From: Phyllostachys edulis
Lineage: Eukaryota > Streptophyta > Magnoliopsida > Poales > Poaceae
Assembly (NCBI GenBank): GCA_036346405.1
Contig: CM070548.1
Span: 65,124,877 to 65,188,876, forward strand
DNA: 64,000 nt
Direction of reading: 5' to 3'
The stretch's first letter is position 1. Every line of letters begins with the position of its first letter. Under the pieces are notes generated by a model. The model ran no database searches, was not told the origin of the DNA, and saw nothing but the letters and a program-made list of their open reading frames with translations. Below are positions 45,214 to 57,133 of this stretch, one piece after another. The translations under genes and the position numbers were made by a program.

Positions 45214-47276
45214 GACCCCAAGCTTCGCCCGTGCCTTCTCATCCCGATTTCCCATCCCGTTCTTCTCCTAAAGCCCCAGCGCCGCCGGAATTTCAAGTTC
45301 TAGGGTTTCGAAGCGACAGCCCAATTCTTCGAATTCAGCCGCCGTTGATCGTTCTCTGCCTCCGTGGACTTTATCGTCGGCATCCCCGTCACTAGAGCTT
45401 CCTCAGGAACCCCTTCGTTGCCCCGGAGCGCCTTTGGTTGTCGTTCCTGACAAAACCCATTTTTCGTCTTTCGCTTCGTCGCTGACTCTGGTGATCCTCA
45501 TCGCCCTCTTGAGCCAAAAAGCATACCAGTATGAGCGCAATAGTGAGCCTTACCTGTTGCGTCCACTCACCATCGCCGCGATGCCCTGGTTCACCGTTGT
45601 CGGTCGATACAGAAACCCTCGCCATTGCTGACGTCATCTGATGGCGTGGCAGTCCACATCGGTGTCCAGCTCAGCGCCTGTGCATGCATGTCAGTCGCAT
45701 GTCGCCCAGATCTAAACTCAAAACCCTGGTTCGGTAAACCAAGTTCACCGTGAACCAACTCTATGTCAAGTGGGACCCATCTGTCAGGCCAAATTCTTTT
45801 ATTTCTTTTCAGCCAAAAATCCTTCGTTGACGTCAGCGTGTGTCATATTCCGGAATTTCCAATAGGAAAATAATTTAGGATAATATGAAAATTTCAATTT
45901 AGGGTATTTCTTAGGGTTTTGATCTTCTAGAGGTCATATCTTTTGCATCCGAACTCCGTTTGAGCCCATTCAAATTCCTAATTTCATCTAAATTCAAGAT
46001 ATATTTATATAAGATTTTTATTTAATTTTTGGAGTTTGTTTTCTCTCTGTTATTTATTTATTTGGTTTATTTACTTTGTTTGCGAGTAGACGTTGATACT
46101 TCGGGAAGTTTTGAGCAAGAGGAGTGCACCAGGATCAAGATCAATCCCATGATTTATTCCAAGGCAAGTCGTGGTTCTTTGATCATATTGAACCTATGAT
46201 TTCAAAAGTGTATTGTTTTATACAATTGCATGCTATCTTTATACAAATTGTTTTGGAATTAGTTATTACTTGTTGTCATTATATCTCCATTGATTATTTG
46301 AATATCATGAATCCTTTGTCACCCTAGCATGGATAATTTTAGTTAGACATATTTGTATCACCAACATGGGTATCGTACAGATGCTTAGTTCAGCTTAGTT
46401 ACGATGGGTCCATTATCACATGTGTCATAATTATTAATCTTGATTTAATGAAATATGAAATCGTGGTGGTTAGCCACTTCTATTATTAAAATATGCGTAC
46501 CATGATAGCGTGTGTCATTGGTCTTGGTTAAACAAAATGGTTTTCGCTCGGGCGAGTGGATGGTGGATAGTGTGGGTGTTTCAACACGTCGTTGGTTTGT
46601 GGTATTCTCGCATGAGTAACTTGTCAAGGACTTAATCTTGTGCGCCATTAAACTGGGCCTTCCATACAACCACATGCCTGGTATGAGACATGCCTAGCTT
46701 AGTAAGTTGTGGAGTTTTGGCTTTTGACTACTCAGGTAGTATATGGGTGGAGGTGTGTATCCTTTTCTAAGGTCACATCGTGGGACGGTTCGTCGTTTCC
46801 CTGTCCAACATTGTGCACAACCCACGGTGAGGCTTTGGGAGGGCTGTATGCGCAACGGGAGAGTCAATTGTTGAGATGAAGCCTCTGAAAGGTTTTGTTA
46901 TGATTGGTGATCGCTACACTGGTTATATCTTGTGGGTAAAGTGTACAACCTCTGTAGAGTGTTAATTGATCTATTTGAATAGCTGTGTCCTTGGTCATGG
47001 ACATGTTCGGGGATTTCACACCAGTGGTAGAGTTTCTTTTAAAATGAGTTGGAGTGTGAATGGGAAGTTCACTTAATGAATATAATGTCCGTTTGGTGAG
47101 CAGGCAATTCATATGGTGGTTTGTGTCGATTAGTGAATTGGTGATTCACTTATCATTGATTTGGTTAGGAAGTGAATGGGAAGTTCATTGGTTGTTTCAA
47201 AGAAATTGTTTAATTATTTATTATTGTTTTCAATTACGTATTTCAATCTATTTATTGTATTTATCGTAAATACTGC

Positions 47277-48925
47277 TGTAAGACCAAGAGGTTTTTGGTC
47301 ATGTTATTTGATGATGAACACATTGACAATAAGTTAGACCTTGTCTCAGTACTTAATGTTGAATATTTTGTCCTATAGACTTCTTTGTGGTGACTTGGAT
47401 CGAGCTCTATTAAGTTCTCACGAAAATCGCTTTTGTCGATTATCGGTAGTACCGCTTTGTTTGTCTTGGAACTACATGGTCTTGCGTATGACCGTGTGTG
47501 TGCAGCGGTAGTACCGCAAGTCATTTTCTCTGCGCGTTTTGCTCGGTTCGTTAGATCTTGATCTAACGGTGATATTGGGTTGTAACGTTGGACCGTCCGA
47601 ATCGCTCAACGACTTTGAGCCGTTGGATTGAAATCTAACGGATGACATCAAGTGGGCCGTTCGGACTTTCTACAGTGCTTCTAAATCCAACGGCTGAGAC
47701 CCATGGTCCGATCGGCCCATGGATCTGGAGCGTCCACATGGCAAAGGACGCTGTTCTGAGGACCTTGCGGATTTTCTTGGAACGGTAGTACCGCAGTTTG
47801 AATGGCGGTAGTACCTAGATTTCGGTAGTACCGTTGTTTTAATAACGGTAGTACCGCTTTTGTTTTCCTTTGAGAATGAGGTTCTGACATACACTGTTTG
47901 CACTATTAAGTGATTTACGGTAGTACCGCGACATGGTTGGCGGTAGTACCGCAAGATGGTGATACCGCAAGGGCACGGTATGGTTTTTCCAGAAGCGATG
48001 TTTTTGGAAGTTTTGGAAGTTCTTGAGAATCGGTAGTACCGGTGTGTTTTGAGCGGTACTACTGCGTGTCTGATAATCTGGGACGTACAATGGCGGTAGT
48101 ACCGATTGTACTCTGGAAAGTTGTCGTTCTGGGGAATTGACTGCGGATTTGTTGAATTCGTAAGCTATATCTTGTTGCATGATGCATGATAGTGTTTATG
48201 GGTGTGAGTAAGCTAATGGATGGTCAAGTTGGAAAACTTGTGCCAAGAATTGGTCTCTTTGACCTTTGCATGTGCAGGTTGAGGCGTGAGAATGAATCAC
48301 GGTCGGTGACGGGATTAACTCGGACTAGGATGGGGAATCTGAGGTCTTGGAAGTCATGGATGTCAAGAGGTGTTTTGGATCGCGCTGGAGCACGTGGACA
48401 TCATGGGGAGCACGCTGGAAGCTACGGGATGGAGTCCTGGAGGCTTACGGCGTGGAGTTTTTGGAAAGACAGTTTTGGAAGGAGTTCCAAATCTGAGTGT
48501 TTTGAGATAGAGTTCGTATTGGTGTCATGTTGGACATGGATAGGACTTTAGGCTATACGAGAAGGCAGTAGGGTACGGCTTGTATCGGGATTTTTGGGGA
48601 GTTATGTGCCGAGAATAGGGTTTTTGACCGTAGCTTTCTTGCTGTTTGCTGCGGTTTAGAGGTCCTTCGATCTGGGGCTTTGAGGGTGCTTGATGAGCAC
48701 TTTGTAGACACAAATCAAGTTTGATATATAAAGTTTAGATTCGTTCTACTTTGTTTCTTGATTTGGTGTTCCTTCTGTGCGCCTGAGGTGTTCTTTGTTG
48801 TGGAGCTACACAAGAGTCATCGAAGAGATTCTGGAGTTCTTGTGCACAAGAAGAAGTTTGAATTCGGGGGTCAATTCGCTGCAATCATTCAACCCCCCCC
48901 TTCTGATTGCCATTACGATCCTACA
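47277..48925 (+). mobile_element. Sirevirus-like Copia solo LTR, 1649 bp
   Basis: It begins TGTAAGACC and ends ACGATCCTACA, with flanks ACTGC (47272-47276) and GCTGC (48926-48930), a 4-of-5 target duplication. The host LTR sequence is continuous across it. It carries many copies of a palindrome of type CGGTAGTACCG and ends in a C-run followed by the conserved terminus. Multi-copy palindromic LTR motifs are described for Sireviruses; this assignment is inference. No internal coding region, hence solo. Confidence 0.78.
47440..48110. repeat. Array of CGGTAGTACCG palindromes
   Basis: At least nine copies of CGGTAGTACCG or one-base variants lie at about 47443, 47506, 47783, 47823, 47845, 47919, 47940, 48030 and 48092, with irregular spacing of 20-270 bases. 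The motif is its own reverse complement. Related copies occur in the other LTR pieces (44140-44400, 56240-56420, 58280-58600, 63768). Confidence 0.85.
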
Positions 48926-49406
48926 GCTGCTTTCTGCAAAAGAACCATACAACTAACCTTTGTTTAAGCCTCGCATGAATACTATTTACATACATTTCCC
49001 CACGATTTGCTGAGTGCTTTATGTACTCACGACTTTGCGCCATTGTTGATCAATTGAAGAATATCAAGTTGCTCAAGAGTTCTTCGCCCAAAAGTGCCCT
49101 GACGGTTTTGCGGATTAGGATGTGTTCTCCACTCGATTGCCTATAGGCATGTTAATTGGCCATTTCAAGAGTTTTCGTTCCGCTGCAAGAGTTTATTTGT
49201 TTCTTTATCCCTACATGGGAAGTTAAGTAAACATTGACCATAAGGTCTAGTTATTATTATTATTTGTTACTTTGAGATCTTTTTAGTTAAATCGAATAAA
49301 TGGATGGTATTTCATCACCGTTTCCTGTGTGAGCTAGCTACTAATCTGGGACTAGTTCAGAATACACAGAGGATTCCTGAATTGTATTTTTGGGTCCCGA
49401 TAGAGG

Positions 49407-49419
49407 TGGTATCAGAGCC
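49407..49419 (+). other. tRNA-iMet primer-binding site, element 3
   Basis: TGGTATCAGAGCC, an exact complement of the initiator tRNA-Met 3' end, four bases after the LTR. Confidence 0.92.
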
Positions 49420-49682
49420 ATGTTGACTGTAGAACGCAACCTTAGTTAGCATGGTCGTTTTAGCTAGAAGCTTCAAAACTTATTTTCTAAATCAAATCAA
49501 CTTAACTTGATTTAAGTGGTTGTTTTTTTCTCATCTATTTTGTTTCTTTTCTTATCTCAGTCTATTCTATCCTTATCCTATTCTATTCTTGCTCATCTTG
49601 TTCTAGAGATCTGGTCTCTTGTCTTTTCTGAACTTTGATTTGTAATCATAATTTGACTATCTTGTCCTGTTCATTTCTTTAG

Positions 49683-50225
49683 ATGGTTCAAGTGTATCGT
49701 GATCAAAGAGGAGATTGGCCTGGAGTTCTTCAGTGCTTGTTGCAGAGTTTGGAAATAAGCAGGAGTGCAACTTACTTCACCAAGGAAAAGAAAGTGAAGG
49801 GGCACACAATTGGATTCAAGACAAGGGTGTATTTCATCGTGAGGATTGGAGGTCACATCCGTCATCACAGCATGAAGTGCCACGACGAATTTCAGGACAT
49901 CTCAACAGTCAAAGTTGCCTGTAAAGCTGTTCGAAGGATTTGCATATTGCACCGGATCGATTTGTCCAAGTTGGTTCGGAAGTATGTGATGCAAGTAGCG
50001 TCAGTACCAGCTATTCCTGAGCTAGAAGAAGAGTTGGGACAATCCTCAGTCCCATCGCCAGTTCCTTTGCCGTCACCTACTCCGACCAGTCCAGAAGAAA
50101 GGCATCAAATCACTGGCAATCATCAAGAGTATCTTTGTCGATTCGTTCCAGCAGTTCATCCAGAGTCTCCTTCAACAGTTCGCAACTCGTGGGTGTTCTA
50201 CAATGATTTGAAGCCAGAAGTTTGA
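49683..50225 (+). CDS. ORF0 of gypsy element 3, intact
   Basis: A complete 180-residue frame from an ATG about 265 bases after the primer site. The N-terminal about 110 residues are basic and look globular (KTRVYFIVRIGGHIRHHSMK, then VACKAVRRICIL). Next comes an acidic turn (ELEEEL), a proline/serine tract (SVPSPVPLPSPTPTSP) and a short C-terminus. ORF0 of elements 1 and 2 has the same place and layout: a globular part with a beta-like block then an Ala-rich helix, and a Pro-rich acidic tail. It is the only undamaged element ORF among the three gypsy copies. Function unknown; no enzyme motif or zinc finger is visible. Confidence 0.7.
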   Translation: MVQVYRDQRGDWPGVLQCLLQSLEISRSATYFTKEKKVKGHTIGFKTRVYFIVRIGGHIRHHSMKCHDEFQDISTVKVACKAVRRICILHRIDLSKLVRKYVMQVASVPAIPELEEELGQSSVPSPVPLPSPTPTSPEERHQITGNHQEYLCRFVPAVHPESPSTVRNSWVFYNDLKPEV

Positions 50226-50330
50226 GAGTATTTGTTCTCTAGCCTAGAGTGGGAGCCGTCCTATTAGAGTTTAGTATTGTTTTTAGATTATTGTTAAATT
50301 AGGTCTTTATTTGGGTTGTGTGTAAGGGGA

Positions 50331-53300
50331 TGTAACATCCCCAAATTAATAAATAATAATTAGTATGCATCTCATTAACATGCACAATGTTTTTGAATCT
50401 TTTGAATCTTTTATTGCACTTGGGTTTGTATTTCAAATGTATAAAAATGAGGAGAATTTAAAACTTTTGAACATGCATCGGTTTTTCTGGAGCATTTGCA
50501 TAAATCGTTGCTTTTGAAAATTTTGAAATCAAAGAAAACATACACTTCAAATTTAAATTCCAAAAGAAAACAAGAATAAAAACTTATGAACATCATATGA
50601 AAATAATTTATTCAAATAATATAATAATTATCATGAATAAATATAATTTTTCCCAAATTTTTGGGATAGTTTTAACCCTCAGAAAATTCAAACTCAAATC
50701 AATAACCTTTTCTAAGTTTGAATTTAAATTACACAAATTAAATCTTGAACAGTAGGTTTTCAAATTTTACTTGGAAACTAGGTCATCCCAGGAACCCCTC
50801 TGAATTATTTTATATATTTAGGAATTTTATTTCTATTTTTAAGACCCTGGTCAAACTAGAATCAACTTAAATCAAATCCGAGTCAAACCCTTGTACTGTT
50901 CCTCTGGTCTGAGCCGGACCCAACCGAGTTGGTCCAACCAAGCCACCTTAGCCAGCTATCACCGCACCGCACAACTTGGACCGTCCGATCTCCACCTGGT
51001 CAAATCAGACCGTTCGCCTAGCCGACCCCAACCCAGCCACTTGAACGACCCGGTCCGGCCCAACCCTCGCCACTCGCTAACAACGGGCCCCACCTCGCCA
51101 GTGTCATCGTTCTCCTCGGGCAGGAGCTGGTCGAGGCGCGCCATGTCTTCTGGAAGCTTCTGCGCCCTCCACACCGTCACCCACCGCCCTCCCCGACCAG
51201 TCCTGGAGCACCGCTAGTTCACGCTGTTCCCATTCTCGTCCTCGCCTGGGGATAATACCCCTCCTTCGCCTCCATTCAAGCCATTCCTCTTCTCGGTGGC
51301 TGAGGAGGAAGAGGCTCGCCTGTGCTCCCTTCTTGGGTGAGCTCCCTTCTGGAGTGCCCGTTCTCTTCCACGATCATCACCGTCCTCATTTTTACTAATG
51401 CCTTCCCTTATCTTTGTGTGTAGCTCTGGGAACACGTTCATGCCATTCTTCTTCCCCAGAACGCGCCCGAAGTTGCTCCGCCGTGTCAACTTTTGATCCG
51501 GTGAGCTGTTCTATCGCTTTTCCGTGTCATCTTGTGTCGCACAGTATGAGGAAGGTTTCCCCTCAACTAATTCCATCAATCGTCCACAGGAGCTCGGGAA
51601 TCTTGAGTTTTCCCAACTTTCCGGCCGCAAGAATACCTTTCGTCTCCATCTCCAGCACGGTGAGCCCCTGTAAAATTCCACTCTCGTACACCATCTCCTC
51701 ATCACACTGGTGCTTCTCCCACAGTTCATTTCGTCTCCTTTTGCTTAGGGCAAGCTACCCTCGTCGACCTCACCACCGCCGCCATGGGTCTCCGCCGCTA
51801 GCTCGTCTCCGGCGAGCCCATCCTCTCTGAGTCACTCCGGTAAGGTCCCTAGACCTTACTCATGCTTGTGCGTGCGTTAATCAGGCGAAAGCAGAGCTGC
51901 AACGCTTTTGCCGGATTTGCCGAAGCTCCTCCTCCGCTCCGCTCCGTCGCGCCACCGCATCGGACCACCTCTGACCTCACCGCAGGTGTCTATGGGTGCG
52001 TAATAGCGTTTAGATTCCGTTTTGATGCTTGTCCGGCGCAGCCATACCCTCTTTCGCCAGCGTCACGCCGGAGAAGCTCGCGGGCGGAGCGTCGTTGTCG
52101 GACGAGCCGGCAATCCCTGTAGCTTCTTCATTAGGGAGTAATCACGATCATTTGCAATTAATGTGTAATCTCTGTCGGGAAATCACGTGTTAGTCGCGTT
52201 AAGTGATGGCCTCCGGAGTATGACAGGTGGGTCCGGGTTATTTAGCACAAGCGCACGTGGCGGTGGACCAGGGAACTGTGTCGTGGACTTTTGGTCCATG
52301 CACTATTCTCATGGACCAAGTCACTAGCGAGCGGGCCCTACATGTCAGTCCGAATTAATTCATAAGTTAAAATTGAAAAACGCACTATTCCTTGGGCCCG
52401 CTAGTCAGTGGCTATGGCTGGCTCAGCCTCGCTAGAAAACGTATAAATGTGTATAAAATCCGAAATCAGTTTATTTATGCACTGAAAAATACATTTAACT
52501 TCAAAAATACACAACTAAATCATTTTAACTCCAAAAACAGTGAAACCAATTTTGTTATTTCAAATTTTACATGAGCTATTTATGAAAATAGATTTCAACC
52601 TTGTCACTTTCTCATAAAATATAGCTATTGGAGATTGATCCAAAACCCATTTGTTTATACACTAGAAAATGCTTTTAAACTTTAAATATTCATAACTTTT
52701 TCACCTTAAACTCCAAATTGGATTAAATCAGTTTTGATAATTTTCATTTTAAGTGAAATTTATTTTAAAATAGGTTTAAAACATGTCTCTATAGCAGAGG
52801 ATATAGTTTTAGAAAATGATCCATAATTCTATTATTTTTCAATAGCAAAAGGTCGATAACTTTGGAAATTCATAACTAAATCATAAAGACTCCAAAATTT
52901 ATGATTCAAATTTTGTTAGTTTCCTTTTTACATGTAATTTAATATAAAAATGTGTTGAACCATGTTACTATTCCATAAATCACTTTTGGCAAAATTACTT
53001 TAGGTTTAGTATTATTGTTGCTCTAAAATTGTTTTAACTTCAAAAATGCATAAGTATTTCTCTGTAACTCCAAATTAAGTAAAATCATTTTTTTTGGATT
53101 CCTCTGTTACTGTACTTAAATATAGAATCAGTTTTGAGCATGTTACTGTTACTAAAAATCTTAGTTTACAATTGTTTTGTACACTACTTTCATGACTTTG
53201 AAAAATCATAGAAAATTCATCTTAGCTCCAAATGAGGTGAATCAAATTCCATTGTTCATCTCATGTGGTGCTCTATCTACCATAAAAATTTCATATGCAC

Positions 53301-55281
53301 CACCTCTATGGAAATTTTTACCAAAACATTTAATTCGGATGAACAGTAACAGATAACAATTTTGTTGGATTTTCTTGAAACCTGATTTTCAAACTGCCAT
53401 AACTTTTGCATAAAACATCCAAATCGATTGATTTTTGTTGATAAATTCATTTAAAATCATGCTCTACCTTCTGTGAATTTTTCATGATTTTTGGATGAAT
53501 TTGAATTTTTTAGTATCCTCGGTGTTATTCGTTCTTATTTGTTCTTCTCGATTCTTTCGATAGGTTCCAACAGTTATTTTGAGCACGAGAGTGATCCCCT
53601 GCAGCAAGAAAGTTATCTCTAGTAAGGCAAGCAGTTTGATCATAAATATCCCATTACTTTCAAAGTCTAATACTTTGTTTACAAATTGTATGTATGTATG
53701 CTTTTGTGTCAAAGTTTATTTTCCCGATTAGAGGTAGTTATTTCTATTGCATGGTTGCCCTTAAATTATTATCCCCTACCACTAAAAATAAGGTATTAAT
53801 CTCGCCGGTGAATTAGAGCCCGGTGGTTGAATTATGCTGCTTTATTGCCTTTACGGTGTCATGCTTAAACATGCTTAGCTTCCGGTAGAATTGGGCGGTT
53901 ATCGGCTTAGTCGATAACTTTGATCACACAAAATTATTATTATCATTATGCTCAGCACATTGTGCTTTGTTACTTTGTAAAGTCAAAAACTGAAACTAAA
54001 AATAAAATTGTTTCAAACTTGGGTACAATGGTTGATGGTGTGATCTTTTAGGTGTGACTGGAATGGTGCCTAAATCCACAAGGACCGAGTTACTTGTGTC
54101 ACTAAGCCAAGCGATTATTGCGTGCTAACCACATGAAGGGGATATGGGACCTCTCTTGACTTAGTACTTTGGCGTGTGTTAGCTCCGGGTCGCATGGTGG
54201 TTGTGTGCGTTGTGTTGAAAAAGAAACTTGTGTGTGTTTGGGTGAGCAGTGGTGGAGGTTATCCACTGCAAGGATCACCATCCTTTATAAAGGCGGTGAG
54301 CATCTTTGATGACTCCGTATCAACATATGGGCTTCTTCCATATGGGCGACTCGTAGTTAATACACGATATTGGAAACGTCTCGTAGGACTTAGCCGTGTC
54401 GGCATACCAAAGGAAGTGTGCTTAATCATGTGGCGAAAAGGTGGTATGGCGTGTGGGTGCATTGGTACACCCCTGCAGGGTTCAAACTATTCGAATAGCC
54501 TCGTTCTAGGTTATGGACATGCTTGGTAAGGTCGTGCAAGAACTAGACTATAACATTTAATTAAAACTTGATGTGGGTGGTATGAATGGGGAATTCATGC
54601 TATTGTTGTGGTGGCTATTGGGTTAGCCACTTCCAGGATGTCTTGTTATTATTGTTATTTGTATCTCGCTGTTTTTGTCAAATAAAAAAAAAGATTGTAA
54701 AACTGCTTTAAATCTATTACATTATTGCAAATGAAAACTTGCTTTATGCTGAAAATGAGTCTAGAGCCTCCTCCACTTAAATAAGCTTGCACATGTAGCT
54801 ATGTATAGGTTGTTACCCTACACGTAAGTCTTGCGAGTACATTTTTGTACTCATTTGCTTTGCTTAATTAATTGTTGCAGAGGAGGTTGATCCCCAAGGG
54901 ATCGACTATTGTGAGACTGACTTCGTGCAGGACGACTAGCTTGGCGGCCCGGTCGGTTGCCTTGTGGGTAATGGTAAACCGTTTAGCTTTTGTTTATCGC
55001 CATCTTATGGCTTATGTTTCCGCTGCTACTTTGGTTATTTACCTTGTTATTTGGCCGGTCGGCCCTACTCTTGTATTATGAACTTGTATTTCCTTTATGT
55101 TGTAAGCTTGTAGACTTAGTAATGTAATGACTTGTGTATGGAATGAATGCTAAATTTTTGTATGGGGTATGTGTACTGCAATTAGGAAGTACATATCTGT
55201 GAGAATCGAGATATTTTATTTGTAATGCTAGGACCAATTTGATGGTTAAGTATTACAAGTTTAATACCCTGGGTTCTCACA
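50331..55281 (+). mobile_element. Gypsy solo LTR, 4951 bp, inside element 3
   Basis: It starts TGTAACATCCCC and ends GTTCTCACA, flanked by exact 5-bp repeats GGGGA (50326-50330 and 55282-55286). No gag or pol frame is present. Open frames such as 51214-51830 and 54176-54529 are without domains. The length and terminus fit a long gypsy LTR; a full element would show coding sequence. AT-rich repeats of the type CATAACTTTT-CACCTTAAACTCCAAA recur between 52480 and 53430. Confidence 0.8.
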
Positions 55282-55529
55282 GGGGAGCTGCAATTTTGCT
55301 GACAAGCATTATATTGCAGTCACACTAAGACTTTAATTTGAAGAGTTTACTTGTTCTTTCATAGCGTTTTAGCTATGCCTTCTGTGTCTTTTGTCTTTGG
55401 GTATAATCTGTTTCCCTAATTAAGTTGTTTTGATCTTCTTTATCTTGTCTATCTCATCTATTGTGCTATTCCCTCTCGTCTACATTGCTTTTCTATCTTA
55501 CCTACTAAACATGTGGAGAATCGTCGCAG

Positions 55530-56136
55530 ATGGTTGACACTCGCAATACATCAAGCCGTACTCAGCCAGATGATGCCAACGCTAATGTCAATGCTAGTGT
55601 CCAGTCACCAGTTCTTGGAGCCGCAGATCCAAGTATGGCACAACTTCTAGCAGCTCAGACTCAATTCACGAGTGCAATGATGCAAAATATGAACAGTATG
55701 ATGACTCAGCAAAGTTAGACCGCCGCTGCAATAGTCAACTTGTTGAATCAAAATAGCCTGAATAATCAAGCAGTAGTTGTTCCACCACCAGCTCATCACC
55801 ATTCCAAGTTATCAGAGTGCATGAGGACTCGTCCGCCTACGTTTTCTGATTCGTCAGAATCGTTGGACGCAAAAGATTGGTTTTGTTTAGTTGAGAAAAA
55901 GCTCGTCATTGCTCAATGCAATGATCAAGAGAAAGTTCTTTATGCTTCACATCAATTGGAGGGTACAGCCGCAGAATGGTGGGAAAACTACACCACAGCT
56001 CATGAGAATTCACAAGCCATTACTTGGGAGGAATTTTCAACAGCTTTTTGTCAAGCGCATGTTCCAGATGGTATTGTGGAAATGAAGAAGAATAAATTTC
56101 GCGAACTACAGTAAGGAAACATGTCTTTGGGTGAAT
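55530..56136 (+). pseudogene. Gag of gypsy element 3, truncated
   Basis: One frame from the ATG at 55530 through an in-frame TAG (55716-55718) into the gag domain (SKLSECMRTRPPTFS, AAEWWENYTTAHE, TWEEFSTAFCQAHVPDGI). A TAA at 56112-56114 replaces a Gln codon; GNMSLGE follows in frame and then the sequence switches to Sirevirus-like LTR at about 56137. The zinc knuckle and all of pol are gone. Confidence 0.85.
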
Positions 56137-56837
56137 GAAGTGGAGTGCCAAAGGATTGTCTCTCAACCAGCCAAGGGGGTATTTATAGCCCCACCACAAA
56201 AACTAGCCATTGGGAGAAAAATTTAGTAAAAATCAGTATTGCGATAGTACCGCTGTAGAAACCCGGTACGACCACGGTCACTGTTCAACTGTCTGAAAGG
56301 GTGCATTAAATACACAAAAACTAGCCGTTAAAGTGTTAGTGCGGTACTACTGCACTCATAGGGGCTGGTACTACCACTCGGCGGTCATACCGCATCTAAC
56401 GACGGTACTACCGCAGTCAATTTTCAACAGAGACGACACTAGGAAAAAAGATCATAACTTTTGACTCTGATGTCGAAATTGAGTGATCTTAGACTCTGTG
56501 AAAAGCTTATTCAGAGGGATACACAACCCACCTATTTGGATGATCTCAACAAAGTTAGATCAATGTAGAAAGCATAAGAAATCCAAAGAGTCACTACCAT
56601 GGTCTAAGTCCAAAGAAATAGCAACAAGCAATCTTTGACATTGCCAAGGGAAAATGCATGAGTTCCAACAATTTGCAAAACACATTTGCAAACTTAGATC
56701 ATACCACAAGGAGTAGGTACATGGACTTCAATCATTTGTAAAATACATTTGCAAAGTATAGTCACATACTACAAGGATTAGATGCATGAGCCTCAGCTAT
56801 TTGCAAAATACATTTTCGCAAATAATAGCATCATGCC
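56137..56837 (-). mobile_element. Sirevirus-like LTR piece fused to gag
   Basis: The first bases (GAAGTGGAGT...) match 44032 onward, that is the middle of the LTR at 43480-44451, including the leftward TATA box (GGGGGTATTTATAGC, 56177). Palindromic CGGTACTACCG-type modules follow (56240-56415). The part 56430-56640 recurs at 63800-64000. Confidence 0.72.
56650..56830. repeat. Three imperfect about 65-bp tandem repeats
   Basis: Units start near 56655, 56718 and 56783 and share ATTTGCAAAA-ACATTTGCAAA and a CATA-TACAAGGA-TAG block. They lie within or next to the LTR piece and code for nothing recognised. Confidence 0.65.
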
Positions 56838-57133
56838 ATAGAGAGCTAAGAGCAAGTGGGATTGAGCTATCAACACTTGATGAGACTCAAGCTACTAGTG
56901 ATGAGGACATCACTTCTACTGATATGAACACTCCTCTTGCTGCTGCCATGAATAATTTGCAAGGTCCAATTACTAGGGCACGTGCTCGTCAACTCCATTA
57001 TCAGGCACATTCGTTTCTAGGGCTGAGTGTATTATTTAAGAACTCTATGATGCTACCTAATGGAGATGATTTGCTTATGCTTAGGAATCTAGGAATGGAC
57101 AACAAGGAGTTGATGCGCGTCAAGGAAGGATAA
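56838..57133 (+). pseudogene. Gypsy pol C-terminal fragment
   Basis: The frame ends in a segment with LQGPITRARARQLHYQ, a sequence typical of the extreme C-terminus of plant gypsy polyproteins, followed by a stop at 57131. Sequence 57134-57450, with a short A/G-rich stretch and typical non-coding text, is likely its 3' untranslated region. It has no visible upstream pol, so only the tail of a further gypsy element remains. Confidence 0.62.

Larger units (their letters stand above)
44531..49402 (+). repeat. 5' LTR of gypsy element 3
   Basis: TG at 44531; the end GGGTCCCGATA at 49402 corresponds to GGGTCCCGACA in related elements. Without the nested 1649-bp solo LTR it is about 3.2 kb. The core promoter box is at 45206. 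Open frames inside show no domain. Confidence 0.8.
44531..56136 (+). mobile_element. Gypsy element 3, 3'-truncated and carrying two nested solo LTRs
   Basis: Plus-strand order: 5' LTR 44531-49402, tRNA-Met primer site, ORF0, gag start. It is interrupted by a Sirevirus-like solo LTR (47277-48925, in its LTR) and a gypsy solo LTR (50331-55281, after ORF0). It stops inside gag at about 56136, where Sirevirus-like LTR sequence begins; pol and the 3' LTR are missing. The LTR start (TGTAACATCCCAAAATTTTG) and several blocks are related to elements 1 and 2, but it is a distinct family. Confidence 0.85.

Noticed and set aside
47440..48110. Regularly recurring short repeats suggestive of a CRISPR array
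   Set aside because: The unit is an 11-13-bp palindrome with irregular spacing inside an LTR of a plant retroelement; no cas-like gene, and the host is a eukaryote.
51214..51830. Open frames on both strands up to 138 residues
   Set aside because: They lie inside the solo LTR 50331-55281 and have no recognisable domain or family support.
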